Assembly (NCBI GenBank): GCA_040752025.1
Contig: JBFMFR010000001.1
Span: 222,706-286,705 of the forward strand
Reading direction: 5' to 3'
Length of the DNA: 64,000 nucleotides
Source: JBFMFR01 sp040752025
Lineage (GTDB): Bacteria; Chloroflexota; Anaerolineae; Anaerolineales; UBA4823
This document shows positions 1 through 6,739 of this stretch, piece by piece; within the stretch, counting starts at the first letter, position 1; the number at the start of each line of letters is the position of its first letter. The notes under the pieces were generated by a model. It ran no database searches. It saw only the letters and a list, made by a program, of their open reading frames with translations, and was not told the origin of the DNA. The position numbers were made by a program, and so were the translations under genes.

Positions 1-2
1 TG

Positions 3-431
3 TTACAGGCGCCGCTGGCCCAACAGGTGATTGCCCCCGACCAGGTGGTCGGCATCCTGATGGCTAACGCCAGCCATTTGAGCAAGCGTCACCTGGAAGC
101 GGTGGGCATCCGCCCGGGCTCCAACTACGTTATCGGCGGGGCGATGGACGACCTGCGCTGCCAGGAATTCGACCACCTGTGGACGCAGGGGCTGCGCAGC
201 GACCCGCCCCAAGCGGATTACGGCAAGGCCGAAGTTGAGTTCCTGGAAGTGGCGGTGGGCTTCTATAAGCAGCATCCCACCATGGGCGCCATGCTGCTGG
301 AGTGCACCGGCTTCCCGCCCTTCGCCCGCGCCCTGCAGCGCCAGATCGAAATCCCCATCTTCAGTTGGGGCACGCTGCTGGATTACGCCTATTCGGTCGT
401 TGTGCATCGCGATTATTATGGGCACGTTTAG
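3..431 (+). CDS. Aspartate/glutamate racemase-family protein, 5' truncated
   Basis: The reading frame is open to the left edge, so this is the C-terminal 142 residues of a longer gene. The GTG at 27 is internal. The visible part ends with the second catalytic-cysteine region of the Asp/Glu racemase superfamily (LLECTGFPP), followed by a conserved closing segment (IFSWGTLLDYAYSVV). Members are cofactor-independent cytoplasmic racemases or related enzymes (aspartate, hydantoin or maleate types). The substrate cannot be told from this fragment. It precedes an aminotransferase and an MttB-family methyltransferase on the same strand, so amino-acid-related work is likely by context. Family confidence is good; specificity is unknown. 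Confidence 0.75.
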   Translation, partial: LQAPLAQQVIAPDQVVGILMANASHLSKRHLEAVGIRPGSNYVIGGAMDDLRCQEFDHLWTQGLRSDPPQADYGKAEVEFLEVAVGFYKQHPTMGAMLLECTGFPPFARALQRQIEIPIFSWGTLLDYAYSVVVHRDYYGHV

Positions 432-440
432 GAGCTTTCT

Positions 441-530
441 ATCCGCAGATTGCGCCGATTTTCGCAGATAAAAAAGAAAAAACCAGTGAAATTTGTGGAG
501 GAATCACCGAGTTTCGCAGATTACAGGAAG
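441..530. repeat. Degenerate GCAGATT-type intergenic repeats
   Basis: This short gap holds several diverged copies of a CCGCAGATT / TTTCGCAGATT word. Similar words recur at 5968-6000. They look like remnants of a dispersed intergenic repeat rather than a regulatory site. The ribosome binding site of the aminotransferase (GAAGGAAG) follows immediately. Confidence 0.4.
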
Positions 531-542
531 GAAGTTTGAAAA

Positions 543-1733
543 ATGGAATTAGAACAATCGCAGTTTGCTGAACGCGTCGTCAACCTGGCTCCCGAAGGGG
601 CCTATTTCATGCTGGCCAAAGCCCAGGCCCTGGAGGCCGCCGGGCGGCACATCATCCACCTCGAGATCGGCCAGCCGGACGTGCCCACCTTCGAGAACAT
701 TGCCCAGGCCGGGGTGCAGGCCATCCAGCAGGGGCACACGCGCTACACACCATCGGCCGGCACCAAGGCCCTGCGGGCCGCCATCGCCGAAGATGCCGGG
801 CAGCGCCGCGACCTGCGCTTCACCCCGGCGCAGGTGGTGGTCGGGCCGGGGGCCAAGCCAGCCCTGTTCTTCCCCACCCTGGCGCTGGTACGCCCCGGCG
901 ACGAAGTCATCTATCCCGACCCCGGCTTTCCCACCTACGCCGCCATGATCGAAGTGGCCGGCGGTACCCCGCTGCCCGTGCCGCTGCGCGAAGAGGAGGA
1001 TTTCTCTTTCGACCTGCAAGCCTTCGACCAGTTGGTCAGCCGGCGCACGCGCATGATCATCCTCAACTCGCCCAGCAACCCCACCGGCGGGGTGATGCCG
1101 CCGGCGGCCCTGGAGCACATCGCCGAAGTTGCCCGCCGCCAGGATATCTGGGTGCTCTCCGACGAAATCTACGCCCGCCTGGTGTACGATGCCCCCGCCC
1201 CCAGCATCGCCACGCTGCCCGGCATGGCCGAGCGCACGATCATCTGCGATGGTTTCTCCAAGACCTACGCCATGACCGGCTGGCGGCTGGGCTACGGCAT
1301 CATGCCAGAAGCCCTGGCCGAGCGCGTCGAGCTGCTGCTGACCCACTCGGTGGGCTGCACCGCCAGCTTCACCCAGGTAGCTGGGCTGGAGGCCATCCAG
1401 GGCCCCCAGGAGCCGGTCGAAGCCGTGGTGGCCGAGTACCGCCGCCGCCGCCAGGCGCTGGTGGACGGGCTGAACGCCATCCCAGGGGTGCGCTGTCGCA
1501 TGCCGCAGGGCGCTTTCTACGTTTTCCCCAACGTGCAGGCCTTCGGGCGCAGCTCCGACTGGCTGGCGGAATACCTGCTCGAAGAAGCCGGGGTGGCGTT
1601 GCTGCCCGGGACTTCCTTCGGCAAATACGGCGAAGGCTACCTGCGCCTGTGTTTCGCCAACTCGCTGGAAAATATCCATATTGCTCTGGAACGCCTGGCG
1701 CCGGCCCTGGCGAAGTTGGAAATCCAGGCGTAA
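543..1733 (+). CDS. Pyridoxal-phosphate aminotransferase, class I/II
   Basis: A 396-residue fold-type I aminotransferase of normal length for the AspC/AspB-like group. Visible landmarks are the PLP-ring region (VVGPGAKPALF), the Asn-Pro segment (LNSPSNPTGGVM), the Asp/Tyr pair (LSDEIYARLVY), the Schiff-base lysine in DGFSKTYAMTGWRLGY, and the substrate-carboxylate arginine near the C-terminus (GYLRLCFANS). It would move an amino group between an amino acid and a 2-oxo acid in the cytoplasm. The start is supported by GAAGGAAG upstream. Its neighbours are a racemase-family gene and an MttB-family gene only 28 bp downstream, so the three are probably one operon. The exact substrate cannot be read from sequence. 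Confidence 0.9.
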   Translation: MELEQSQFAERVVNLAPEGAYFMLAKAQALEAAGRHIIHLEIGQPDVPTFENIAQAGVQAIQQGHTRYTPSAGTKALRAAIAEDAGQRRDLRFTPAQVVVGPGAKPALFFPTLALVRPGDEVIYPDPGFPTYAAMIEVAGGTPLPVPLREEEDFSFDLQAFDQLVSRRTRMIILNSPSNPTGGVMPPAALEHIAEVARRQDIWVLSDEIYARLVYDAPAPSIATLPGMAERTIICDGFSKTYAMTGWRLGYGIMPEALAERVELLLTHSVGCTASFTQVAGLEAIQGPQEPVEAVVAEYRRRRQALVDGLNAIPGVRCRMPQGAFYVFPNVQAFGRSSDWLAEYLLEEAGVALLPGTSFGKYGEGYLRLCFANSLENIHIALERLAPALAKLEIQA

Positions 1734-1761
1734 GCCACCTGATCTCTGGAGTCTGGCAGAC

Positions 1762-3216
1762 ATGACCATCCGCAGTAATTACGCCGAAGGACAAACCCCG
1801 CAGTTCCGCGTGCTCTCCGAAGCACAGTGCCAGGAGCTTTACCTGGCCACCCTGGAATGCCTGGAGTGGGTCGGGGTGATCCTGACTCACCCGGAAGCGC
1901 GCCAGTTGCTGGCAGTAGCCGGGGCGCGCCTGGCGCCGGGCAGGGTCTACATCCCGGCCCACATCATCCAGCAGGCGCTGGCCAGCGCGCCGCGCACTTT
2001 CACCCTGTGGGGACGCACCCCCGAACAGGCCATCCAGGTGGCTACCGATCACGTCCACTTTGGCCCCGGCCCGACCTGCACCTTCTTCTACGACCCGCAA
2101 ACCGGCCAGCGCCGCAAGGCGCAGCGCGGCGATGCCGGGCTGACTGCCCGCGTGTGCGATGCCCTGCCCAACATCGATTTCGCCATGAGCCTGAGCCTGT
2201 TCGACAATGTTACGCCGATGCTCTCGCCGGTGTACGAATTCGCCGAGATGATCGCCAACACCGGCAAGCCGGTCGTGGCCTGGGCCAACGACACGCGCAC
2301 GCTGAACGACATCTTCCAAATCGCCGCGGCCGTGGCGGGCGGCGAAGACGCCCTGCACGCCCGCCCGAACTTCGCCTATTTCGCCTCGTACGAATCGCCG
2401 CTGCGCCACGGCGACCAGCAGATCACCAACCTGCTGTGGGCAGCTGAGCACAGCCTGCCGGTGGTGTACCTGGGCGGGCCCACAGTCGGCCTGGAGTCGC
2501 CGGTGACCGGGGCCAGCGCCCTGGTGATCTACCTGGCGGCAGCGTTGAGCGGGCTGGCGATCGTGCAGCTCAAGCGCCGCGGCGCGCCGGTAGTGATCGG
2601 CGGGGTGCCCTCGGCCATGGACCTGCGCACCGCCCGCCCGGCTTACGGCTCCCCGGAGATGAGCCTGCACGCCGCCGCCGCCGCCGACCTGTCGCGCTAC
2701 CTGGGGGTGCCCTTCATGGGCACGGCCGGGGCTTCGGAAAGCAAGCTGCTCGACGCCCAGGCGGCCGCCGAGTCGGCTGTGCAGATTCTGACCTCGGCTC
2801 TGAGCGGGGCCAGCCTGGTGCACGACGTGGGCTTCCTGGACTGCGCCGACATCGGCTGCCTGGAGCTGCTGGTGCTGTGCGACGAGATCATCGCCATGAC
2901 CCGGCGCATGCTGCGCGGCGTCCCGGTCAACCGCCAGACGATCATGCTCGACCTGATCGAGAAGGTTGGCCCCGGCGGGCATTTCATCACCGAGGCGCAG
3001 TCCGTCTCGCTGTGCCGCAGCGAAATCTGGGTGCCGACGCTGATGGACCGCAACGCCTACACCATCTGGGAGAAAAAGGGCAGCAAGAGCGCCCGCCAGC
3101 GGGTGCAGGAGAAGCTGGGGCGCATTTTGGATGAGCACCAGCCGCTGCCGCTGCCGGAGGGGGCGGCGGAGCAGATCGAGAGGATTTTGCAGGCGGCGGA
3201 GGGGCGCTACCGCTAA
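1762..3216 (+). CDS. MttB-family (trimethylamine methyltransferase superfamily) protein, non-pyrrolysine
   Basis: A 484-residue TIM-barrel methyltransferase of the MttB superfamily. The frame is open further upstream, but the ATG at 1762 gives the family N-terminus (MTIRSNYAEGQ) and leaves a 28-bp gap after the aminotransferase. Family blocks visible include ECLEWVGV near the start, GAPVVIGGVPSAMD in the middle and GPGGHFITEAQSV near the end. There is no in-frame amber codon where true trimethylamine methyltransferases encode pyrrolysine, so it belongs with the glycine-betaine-type (MtgB-like) branch, which demethylates quaternary amines to a corrinoid protein. No corrinoid protein gene lies next to it, so the methyl acceptor must be elsewhere or the chemistry differs. 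Confidence 0.88.
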   Translation: MTIRSNYAEGQTPQFRVLSEAQCQELYLATLECLEWVGVILTHPEARQLLAVAGARLAPGRVYIPAHIIQQALASAPRTFTLWGRTPEQAIQVATDHVHFGPGPTCTFFYDPQTGQRRKAQRGDAGLTARVCDALPNIDFAMSLSLFDNVTPMLSPVYEFAEMIANTGKPVVAWANDTRTLNDIFQIAAAVAGGEDALHARPNFAYFASYESPLRHGDQQITNLLWAAEHSLPVVYLGGPTVGLESPVTGASALVIYLAAALSGLAIVQLKRRGAPVVIGGVPSAMDLRTARPAYGSPEMSLHAAAAADLSRYLGVPFMGTAGASESKLLDAQAAAESAVQILTSALSGASLVHDVGFLDCADIGCLELLVLCDEIIAMTRRMLRGVPVNRQTIMLDLIEKVGPGGHFITEAQSVSLCRSEIWVPTLMDRNAYTIWEKKGSKSARQRVQEKLGRILDEHQPLPLPEGAAEQIERILQAAEGRYR

Positions 3217-3237
3217 CAGACAGGCACATCCCGGATA

Positions 3238-3273
3238 TTCCCGGCCCAGGTGTATGTTCCCCTGGGCCGGAAT
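3238..3273 (+). terminator. Hairpin terminator after the MttB-family gene
   Basis: A perfect 10-bp stem, CCGGCCCAGG at 3241-3250 with CCTGGGCCGG at 3261-3270, lies 24 bp after the stop codon. Outer TT/AA can extend it. There is no clear U-tract, so it may act as an attenuating or bidirectional hairpin rather than a classical intrinsic terminator. Confidence 0.55.
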
Positions 3274-3299
3274 GATTCCATTTGCGCAGGATGAACGTA

Positions 3300-3353
3300 G
3301 GGGCGAAGCGGCCCGTGGATGCTACCCGCGCCTCAAACGACAAGCTTCGCCCC
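3300..3353. repeat. Palindromic GGGGCGAAGC repeat unit (REP-like)
   Basis: GGGGCGAAGC at 3300-3309 pairs perfectly with GCTTCGCCCC at 3344-3353, around a 34-bp loop. Words of this kind are common as dispersed palindromic intergenic repeats in several bacterial phyla. Only this one copy is seen in the window. Confidence 0.45.
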
Positions 3354-3502
3354 TGCTGTGCGTATTTGCGCGTGCCAGCCTGTTTGTATAACCGCGCCAC
3401 CTGCCCGTTTTTCCAGGTCATAAACCACCCATTCCGGCGATGCGGCTGCTCATGGTATGGGATATGATCAAGATAACAAGGTTGTTGGCGAGCACCTGGC
3501 AA

Positions 3503-3529
3503 CGGATTTTTGGAACGGATTGAACGGAT
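3503..3529 (+). repeat. Dispersed 27-bp repeat, copy 1
   Basis: This 27-bp block, ending GGAACGGATTGAACGGAT, matches the reverse complement of 6015-6041 at 25 of 27 positions. The two copies flank the protease-regulator block in inverted orientation. A shorter related word (CGAATCCGTTTCAATCC) occurs at 55961-55977. Confidence 0.5.
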
Positions 3530-3678
3530 CAGGATGTATTCCCATCTGGCAGGTATGTTTCAAACAAGCCGTGTCAGGGTTTTTCGCAAAACAGGTATTT
3601 GCCCTCGCCAACAGCACCAAGATATCCGTGAAATCCGCGCGAATCCGTGTACCATTCTTTCTTACAGGAGCGAAGCCT

Positions 3679-4593
3679 ATGTCTACGAGTGAAAACAACC
3701 CCTTGTTAACCCTTTCCAACGCCATGGCCGAGGCGGTCGAGAAAGCCGGAGCCTCCACCGTGATGGTGGACGCCCGCCGGCGCCTGCCCGCCAGCGGCAT
3801 CGCCTACGCCGCCGACCTGGTGCTGACCGCCGACCACGTGGTCGAGCGCGATGAAGATATCCACGTGCTGCTGCCGGACGGCGCCCAGGTGCAGGCCAGC
3901 CTGGCCGGGCGCGACCCCGGCAACGACCTGGCCCTGCTGCGCCTGGTAGGGGCGCAGGGCCTGCGCCCAGCGCAGGTCGCCCCTGGGGCAGCGCGCGTCG
4001 GGCAGTTGGCCCTGGCCCTGGGACGGCCCTCGCCCGAGGGCATCCAGGCCAGCCTGGGCGTGGTCAGCGCAGTGGGCGGGCCGGCCCGCACCGGGCGCGG
4101 CGGGCTGCTGGAGCAGTATCTGCGCACCGACACGATCCCCTACCCGGGCTTCTCCGGCGGGCCGCTGGTGGACGCCGCCGGGCGCGTGCTGGGGCTGAAC
4201 ACCTCCGGCCTGGCGCAGGGCGTGGCCCTGACCATCCCAACCGGGCTGGCCTGGCAGATCGCCGAGACGCTGGCGCGCCACGGGCGTGTGCGCCGCGGCT
4301 ACCTGGGCATCCGCAGCCAGCCGGTGGTCATCCCCGCCGCTCAGCGACAGGCCCTGGGCCGCGAGCAGGAAGTCGGCCTGCTGCTGGTGGGCGTAGAGGA
4401 GCACAGCCCGGCGGCGCAAAGCGGCCTGATGGTCGGCGATATCCTGGTTGGCCTGGCCGGCCAGCCCGTCTCCGACCCCGACGAGCTGCTGGCGCGCCTG
4501 GCAGGGGCATTGGTGGGCCAATCTACCCCGGTTGAGGTGCTGCGCGCCGGCCAGGCGCAGACGATCGCGGTTACAATAGGGGAGAGGCAGTAA
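3679..4593 (+). CDS. Trypsin-like serine protease with PDZ domain (HtrA-like), no signal peptide
   Basis: A 304-residue S1C-type protease. The triad is visible: His53 in LTADHVV, Asp83 in GNDLALLRL and Ser159 in GFSGGPLVD. A PDZ domain fills roughly residues 215-300 (GYLGI, AAQSGLMVGDILVGL). HtrA/DegP proteases usually carry a signal peptide or membrane anchor. None is present with the ATG at 3679, and extending upstream adds only repeat-derived residues, so the product is probably cytoplasmic. The next gene, also a trypsin-like protease, starts 3 bp after the stop with its ribosome binding site inside this gene, so the pair is translationally close. It may do protein quality control or regulated cleavage together with its neighbour. 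Confidence 0.88.
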   Translation: MSTSENNPLLTLSNAMAEAVEKAGASTVMVDARRRLPASGIAYAADLVLTADHVVERDEDIHVLLPDGAQVQASLAGRDPGNDLALLRLVGAQGLRPAQVAPGAARVGQLALALGRPSPEGIQASLGVVSAVGGPARTGRGGLLEQYLRTDTIPYPGFSGGPLVDAAGRVLGLNTSGLAQGVALTIPTGLAWQIAETLARHGRVRRGYLGIRSQPVVIPAAQRQALGREQEVGLLLVGVEEHSPAAQSGLMVGDILVGLAGQPVSDPDELLARLAGALVGQSTPVEVLRAGQAQTIAVTIGERQ

Positions 4594-4595
4594 AC

Positions 4596-5270
4596 ATGGA
4601 GCATGCAGGTATAACTTTCTCCGAAATCCTGACCGAAGACATCGCCGCCGTGGTAGCACGTGTGCAGAACAGCCTGGTGGCGCTGCACAACGGCCAGCAC
4701 GGCATCGGCGCTGGCATCCTGTGGCCCTCCACCGCCTGGCGCGGGCCGGGCAGCCTGGCGCTGACCAACGCCCACGTGGTGGCGCACCCGCGGCGCAGCG
4801 GATGGGGGCGCGGCCCGCGCAAAGCAGCCGGGCTGCGCGCCAGCCTGCCGGGCAGGGACGAAATCCCCGCCGAGGTGCTCGCCCAGGAAGCCGAGATCGA
4901 CCTGGCGCTGCTGCGCCTGCAAGCCGAGGGCCTGCCCACCGCCACGCTGGGCGACTCAAGCCGCCTGCGCGTCGGGCAGATCGTCCTGGCAGTCGGGCAC
5001 CCGTGGGGGCAGCGCGGCTCGGTCACCGCCGGGCTGGTCAGCAGCCTGAGCCAGGTGCAAACGCGCGATTCGCAGCGGGGCCTGCCGGTGATCCGCTCGG
5101 ACGCCCGCCTGGCGCCGGGCAACTCCGGCGGGCCGCTGGTGGACGCCCTGGGGGCGGTGGTGGGCATCAACACGTTGATCGTGGGCGGCGACCAGGGCAT
5201 TGCCATCCCCAGCCAGGTGGCAGTCGATTTCGTCGAGCAGGCCATCCAGGGCCTGAACCAGGCCGCATAA
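4596..5270 (+). CDS. Trypsin-like serine protease without PDZ domain
   Basis: A 224-residue S1-type protease with an intact triad: His60 in LTNAHVV, Asp102 in EIDLALLRL and Ser177 in GNSGGPLVD. It consists of the protease domain only, with no PDZ domain, transmembrane segment or signal peptide, so it is predicted cytoplasmic. The ribosome binding site GGAGAGG lies within the end of the preceding protease gene. It differs enough from that protein in the loops (a basic Arg/Gly insertion near residues 66-76) to be a divergent partner rather than a recent duplicate. A LuxR-type regulator follows 13 bp downstream, and the three genes read as one operon. Confidence 0.87.
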   Translation: MEHAGITFSEILTEDIAAVVARVQNSLVALHNGQHGIGAGILWPSTAWRGPGSLALTNAHVVAHPRRSGWGRGPRKAAGLRASLPGRDEIPAEVLAQEAEIDLALLRLQAEGLPTATLGDSSRLRVGQIVLAVGHPWGQRGSVTAGLVSSLSQVQTRDSQRGLPVIRSDARLAPGNSGGPLVDALGAVVGINTLIVGGDQGIAIPSQVAVDFVEQAIQGLNQAA

Positions 5271-5283
5271 AGGAGCCTTACCC

Positions 5284-5964
5284 ATGCGCCTCGCCATCCT
5301 CGCCCCGAACCTGGCCCTGCGCGCCGGGCTGCGCGCTTTGCTCAGCGCGGCCAGCGAGGCTGAGGCTGGCGAGCGCATCGAGGTCGTCGCCGAGGCAGCC
5401 GCCTGGGAAGACCTGTGGGCGGCTTTGCCGGGCGCTGCGCCCGAGATCGACCTGCTGCTGGCAGTGGCCGCGACGCCCCCGCAAGCCTCCCTGCGCCAGG
5501 CAGCCGAGCGCCAGGGCGGGCAACTGGCCCTGCTGCTGCTGGCCGATGACCCGCAGGCGGCCTCCGGCTGGCTCAGGCTGCCCTGGCGCGCCTGGGGCCT
5601 GCTGCCGCTGGACAGCAGCGCCGAGGAGCTGCAAGCCGCGGCGCGCGCCGTGCACGCCGGGCTGGTGGTGGCCGCCCCCGCTATGCTATCCGGCGCGGCC
5701 GGGGCGCAGGCCGGGCTGGCGCGTTTGCTGGCAGGGGCTCCCGTCGATGCAGAGCGCCAGCCAATCGAAGCGCTGACCGAGCGCGAGGCCCAGGTGCTGG
5801 GCCTGCTGGGGCGCGGCCTGGCCAATAAGCAGATCGCCGTGGAGCTGGGCATCAGCGAGCACACCGCCAAGTTCCATATCTCGTCGATCTACGCCAGGCT
5901 GGGGGTGACCAACCGCACCGAGGCGGTGCGCGTCGGCGTGCAAAATGGGTTGATTGTGTTGTAG
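5284..5964 (+). CDS. LuxR/NarL-type regulator with degenerate receiver domain
   Basis: A 226-residue protein with a receiver-like N-terminal half and a clear LuxR helix-turn-helix at about 160-224 (LTEREAQVLGLLGRG, ANKQIAVELGISEHTAKFH, LGVTNRTEAV). The N-terminal half has the alternating hydrophobic pattern of a receiver, but the position expected to hold the phosphorylated aspartate reads EIDLLLAVA. No acidic pair follows the first strand (LAILAPNLALR). It is therefore probably not a phosphorylation-driven response regulator. AAAGGAG precedes the ATG. It sits last in the protease operon and may control it, or may be controlled through proteolysis. Confidence 0.85.
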   Translation: MRLAILAPNLALRAGLRALLSAASEAEAGERIEVVAEAAAWEDLWAALPGAAPEIDLLLAVAATPPQASLRQAAERQGGQLALLLLADDPQAASGWLRLPWRAWGLLPLDSSAEELQAAARAVHAGLVVAAPAMLSGAAGAQAGLARLLAGAPVDAERQPIEALTEREAQVLGLLGRGLANKQIAVELGISEHTAKFHISSIYARLGVTNRTEAVRVGVQNGLIVL

Positions 5965-6014
5965 TTTTGATCCGCAGATTTTCGCTGATTACACAGATTT
6001 TCCCCCTATATCCA

Positions 6015-6041
6015 ATCCGTTCAATCCGTTCCCGAAATCCG
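6015..6041 (-). repeat. Dispersed 27-bp repeat, copy 2 (inverted)
   Basis: The reverse complement matches 3503-3529 at 25 of 27 positions. GCAGATT-type words like those at 441-530 lie just before it at 5970-6000. Confidence 0.5.
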
Positions 6042-6099
6042 GTGACCGCGCCTCGCCGCCAACTACCTGATAGGCGTTCTTTCCAACAGGTTTTGCGCT

Positions 6100-6146
6100 G
6101 CCCCACCCCAGGCCGGGCTTGCTCACGGCGGGGGGTGGGGCTTTTG
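6100..6146 (+). terminator. Intrinsic terminator, probably bidirectional
   Basis: GCCCCACCCC at 6100-6109 pairs with GGGGTGGGGC at 6132-6141, followed by TTTTG. It ends the protease-regulator operon. Read on the minus strand it is followed by GCGCAAAACC, so it could also stop transcription that has passed through the DGR template repeat. Confidence 0.7.
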
Positions 6147-6155
6147 TGTATTTGC

Positions 6156-6175
6156 CCGGCAGCCAGCGCTGCCGG
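6156..6175. other. Small GC hairpin downstream of the DGR template repeat
   Basis: CCGGCAG at 6156-6162 pairs with CTGCCGG at 6169-6175 around a 6-base loop. On the minus strand it lies about 130 bp past the template repeat, just before the terminator hairpin. It may form the 3' end of the template RNA. Confidence 0.35.
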
Positions 6176-6303
6176 ACGGGGACCACCGGCGCTTGCTTTC
6201 AAGGCACGCTTGGGCAGTCAGTGACTCGCTCTGGAGGCTGGCCGCCCAAATTCTGGCCCTGAAAGACTCGGACGCATACGACCGGGTCTTCCACGCAGTG
6301 AAA

Positions 6304-6420
6304 GCAATCGGACGCAGCGGAAGCCAACATTATTGTTGGAATTGGCGGGAGCGTTCCTGTTACGATTCGCCGCTCGCAGGTTCCTCTCATTGTTGTTCCA
6401 CGAGCCGCCCCGCAGCACGC
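6304..6420 (-). repeat. Diversity-generating retroelement template repeat (TR)
   Basis: On the minus strand this 117-bp repeat is collinear, without gaps, with 6745-6861 at the 3' end of the kinase gene. It contains 27 adenines, 19 of which differ in the other copy. Only one of the 90 non-adenine positions differs (6362). The adenines are arranged as AAC/AAT and AGG codons, so the translation is asparagine-rich (GSWNNNERNLRAANRNRN). This is the hallmark of a DGR template, whose RNA is copied with adenine-specific errors and pasted into the variable repeat. TR and VR share an unmutated GC-rich 3' block (TTCCGCTGCGTCCG in the coding sense), which fits the initiation-of-mutagenic-homing site. 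Confidence 0.93.
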
Positions 6421-6461
6421 CCTCCGGCGCCCCCATTGCAACCCTGCCGGTCTGGCAGGGA

Positions 6462-6563
6462 CTACAACCTACGCCTGTCTGGCGCTCCATCAACTGTTTT
6501 GAGCCAGCCGCCCAGCAGCCTACCGATCTCCACCAGGTTTTCGGCCACGTATTGGTACTGCCG
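6462..6563 (-). pseudogene. avd: DGR accessory protein (Avd) 3' remnant
   Basis: This frame reads 33 residues to a TAG stop and resembles the last helix of Avd-type four-helix-bundle proteins (RQYQYVAENLVEIGRLLG, then GWLK). Avd binds the DGR reverse transcriptase and is required for mutagenic homing in characterised systems. Everything upstream in the bundle is missing. The fragment begins exactly where a 5' remnant of the reverse transcriptase ends, in a different frame. The simplest reading is a deletion that joined the start of the RT gene to the end of avd. Family assignment is from memory of the C-terminal motif. Confidence 0.6.
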
Positions 6564-6652
6564 CGCTTGCCCCGCGCCGCCTGGCGGAAGGCCTGCTCCA
6601 GGTTGGCGAAGCTGGCCAGGCGCGGCCACAGGTTATCGTAACCTCTACTCAT
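6563..6652 (-). pseudogene. DGR reverse transcriptase 5' remnant
   Basis: The first 30 codons from the ATG at 6652 match the N-terminus of DGR/retron-type reverse transcriptases: an aromatic start, SFANLEQAFRQAARGKR, and the conserved Gly-Lys-Arg. None of the catalytic RT blocks follows. There is no YxDD motif anywhere between here and the TR. Reading on in frame gives an open but unrelated tail that runs through the TR, so a truncated chimeric peptide could still be made. This is a decayed gene, not a working RT. Confidence 0.65.
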
Positions 6653-6673
6653 GCGCTCTTTCCCGACACACCC

Positions 6674-6693
6674 TGTGGGGGAGTGCCCCCACA
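6674..6693. other. VR-side hairpin, 8-bp stem and 4-base loop
   Basis: TGTGGGGG at 6674-6681 pairs perfectly with CCCCCACA at 6686-6693 around AGTG. It lies about 50 bp past the variable repeat on the target-gene strand. In studied DGRs a GC-rich hairpin or cruciform of about this size just after the VR enhances retrohoming. This one fits in stem and loop length, though it is further from the VR than in the phage prototype. Confidence 0.6.
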
Positions 6694-6739
6694 CCCCCCG
6701 TTCCAGGATTCCAGCACAACAGCATCCAGCACTCCAGGA

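Larger units (their letters stand above)
3217..3678. other. 462-bp intergenic region with terminator and repeats
   Basis: No convincing gene is present. The gap holds the strong hairpin at 3238-3273, a second inverted repeat at 3300-3353, the 27-bp dispersed repeat copy at 3503-3529 and a CCGTGAAATCC-rich stretch near 3628-3650. The overlapping short open frames are composed of these repeats and lack ribosome binding sites. The start of the downstream protease has GGAG 5-8 bases before the ATG. Confidence 0.6.

Noticed and set aside
549..3138. Very long minus-strand frames (406 and 589 residues) opposite the aminotransferase and MttB-family genes
   Set aside because: They are antisense shadows caused by GC-rich codon positions. 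The proteins are compositionally odd (rich in His, Gln and Arg, with no domains), while the plus-strand frames carry clear families.
1762..3216. Pyrrolysine-containing trimethylamine methyltransferase
   Set aside because: The reading frame contains no in-frame TAG, so it is not a Pyl protein.
3706..4959. Minus-strand 417-residue frame opposite the proteases
   Set aside because: Low-complexity Arg/Ala/Gly-rich composition, and the plus strand has two triad-intact proteases.
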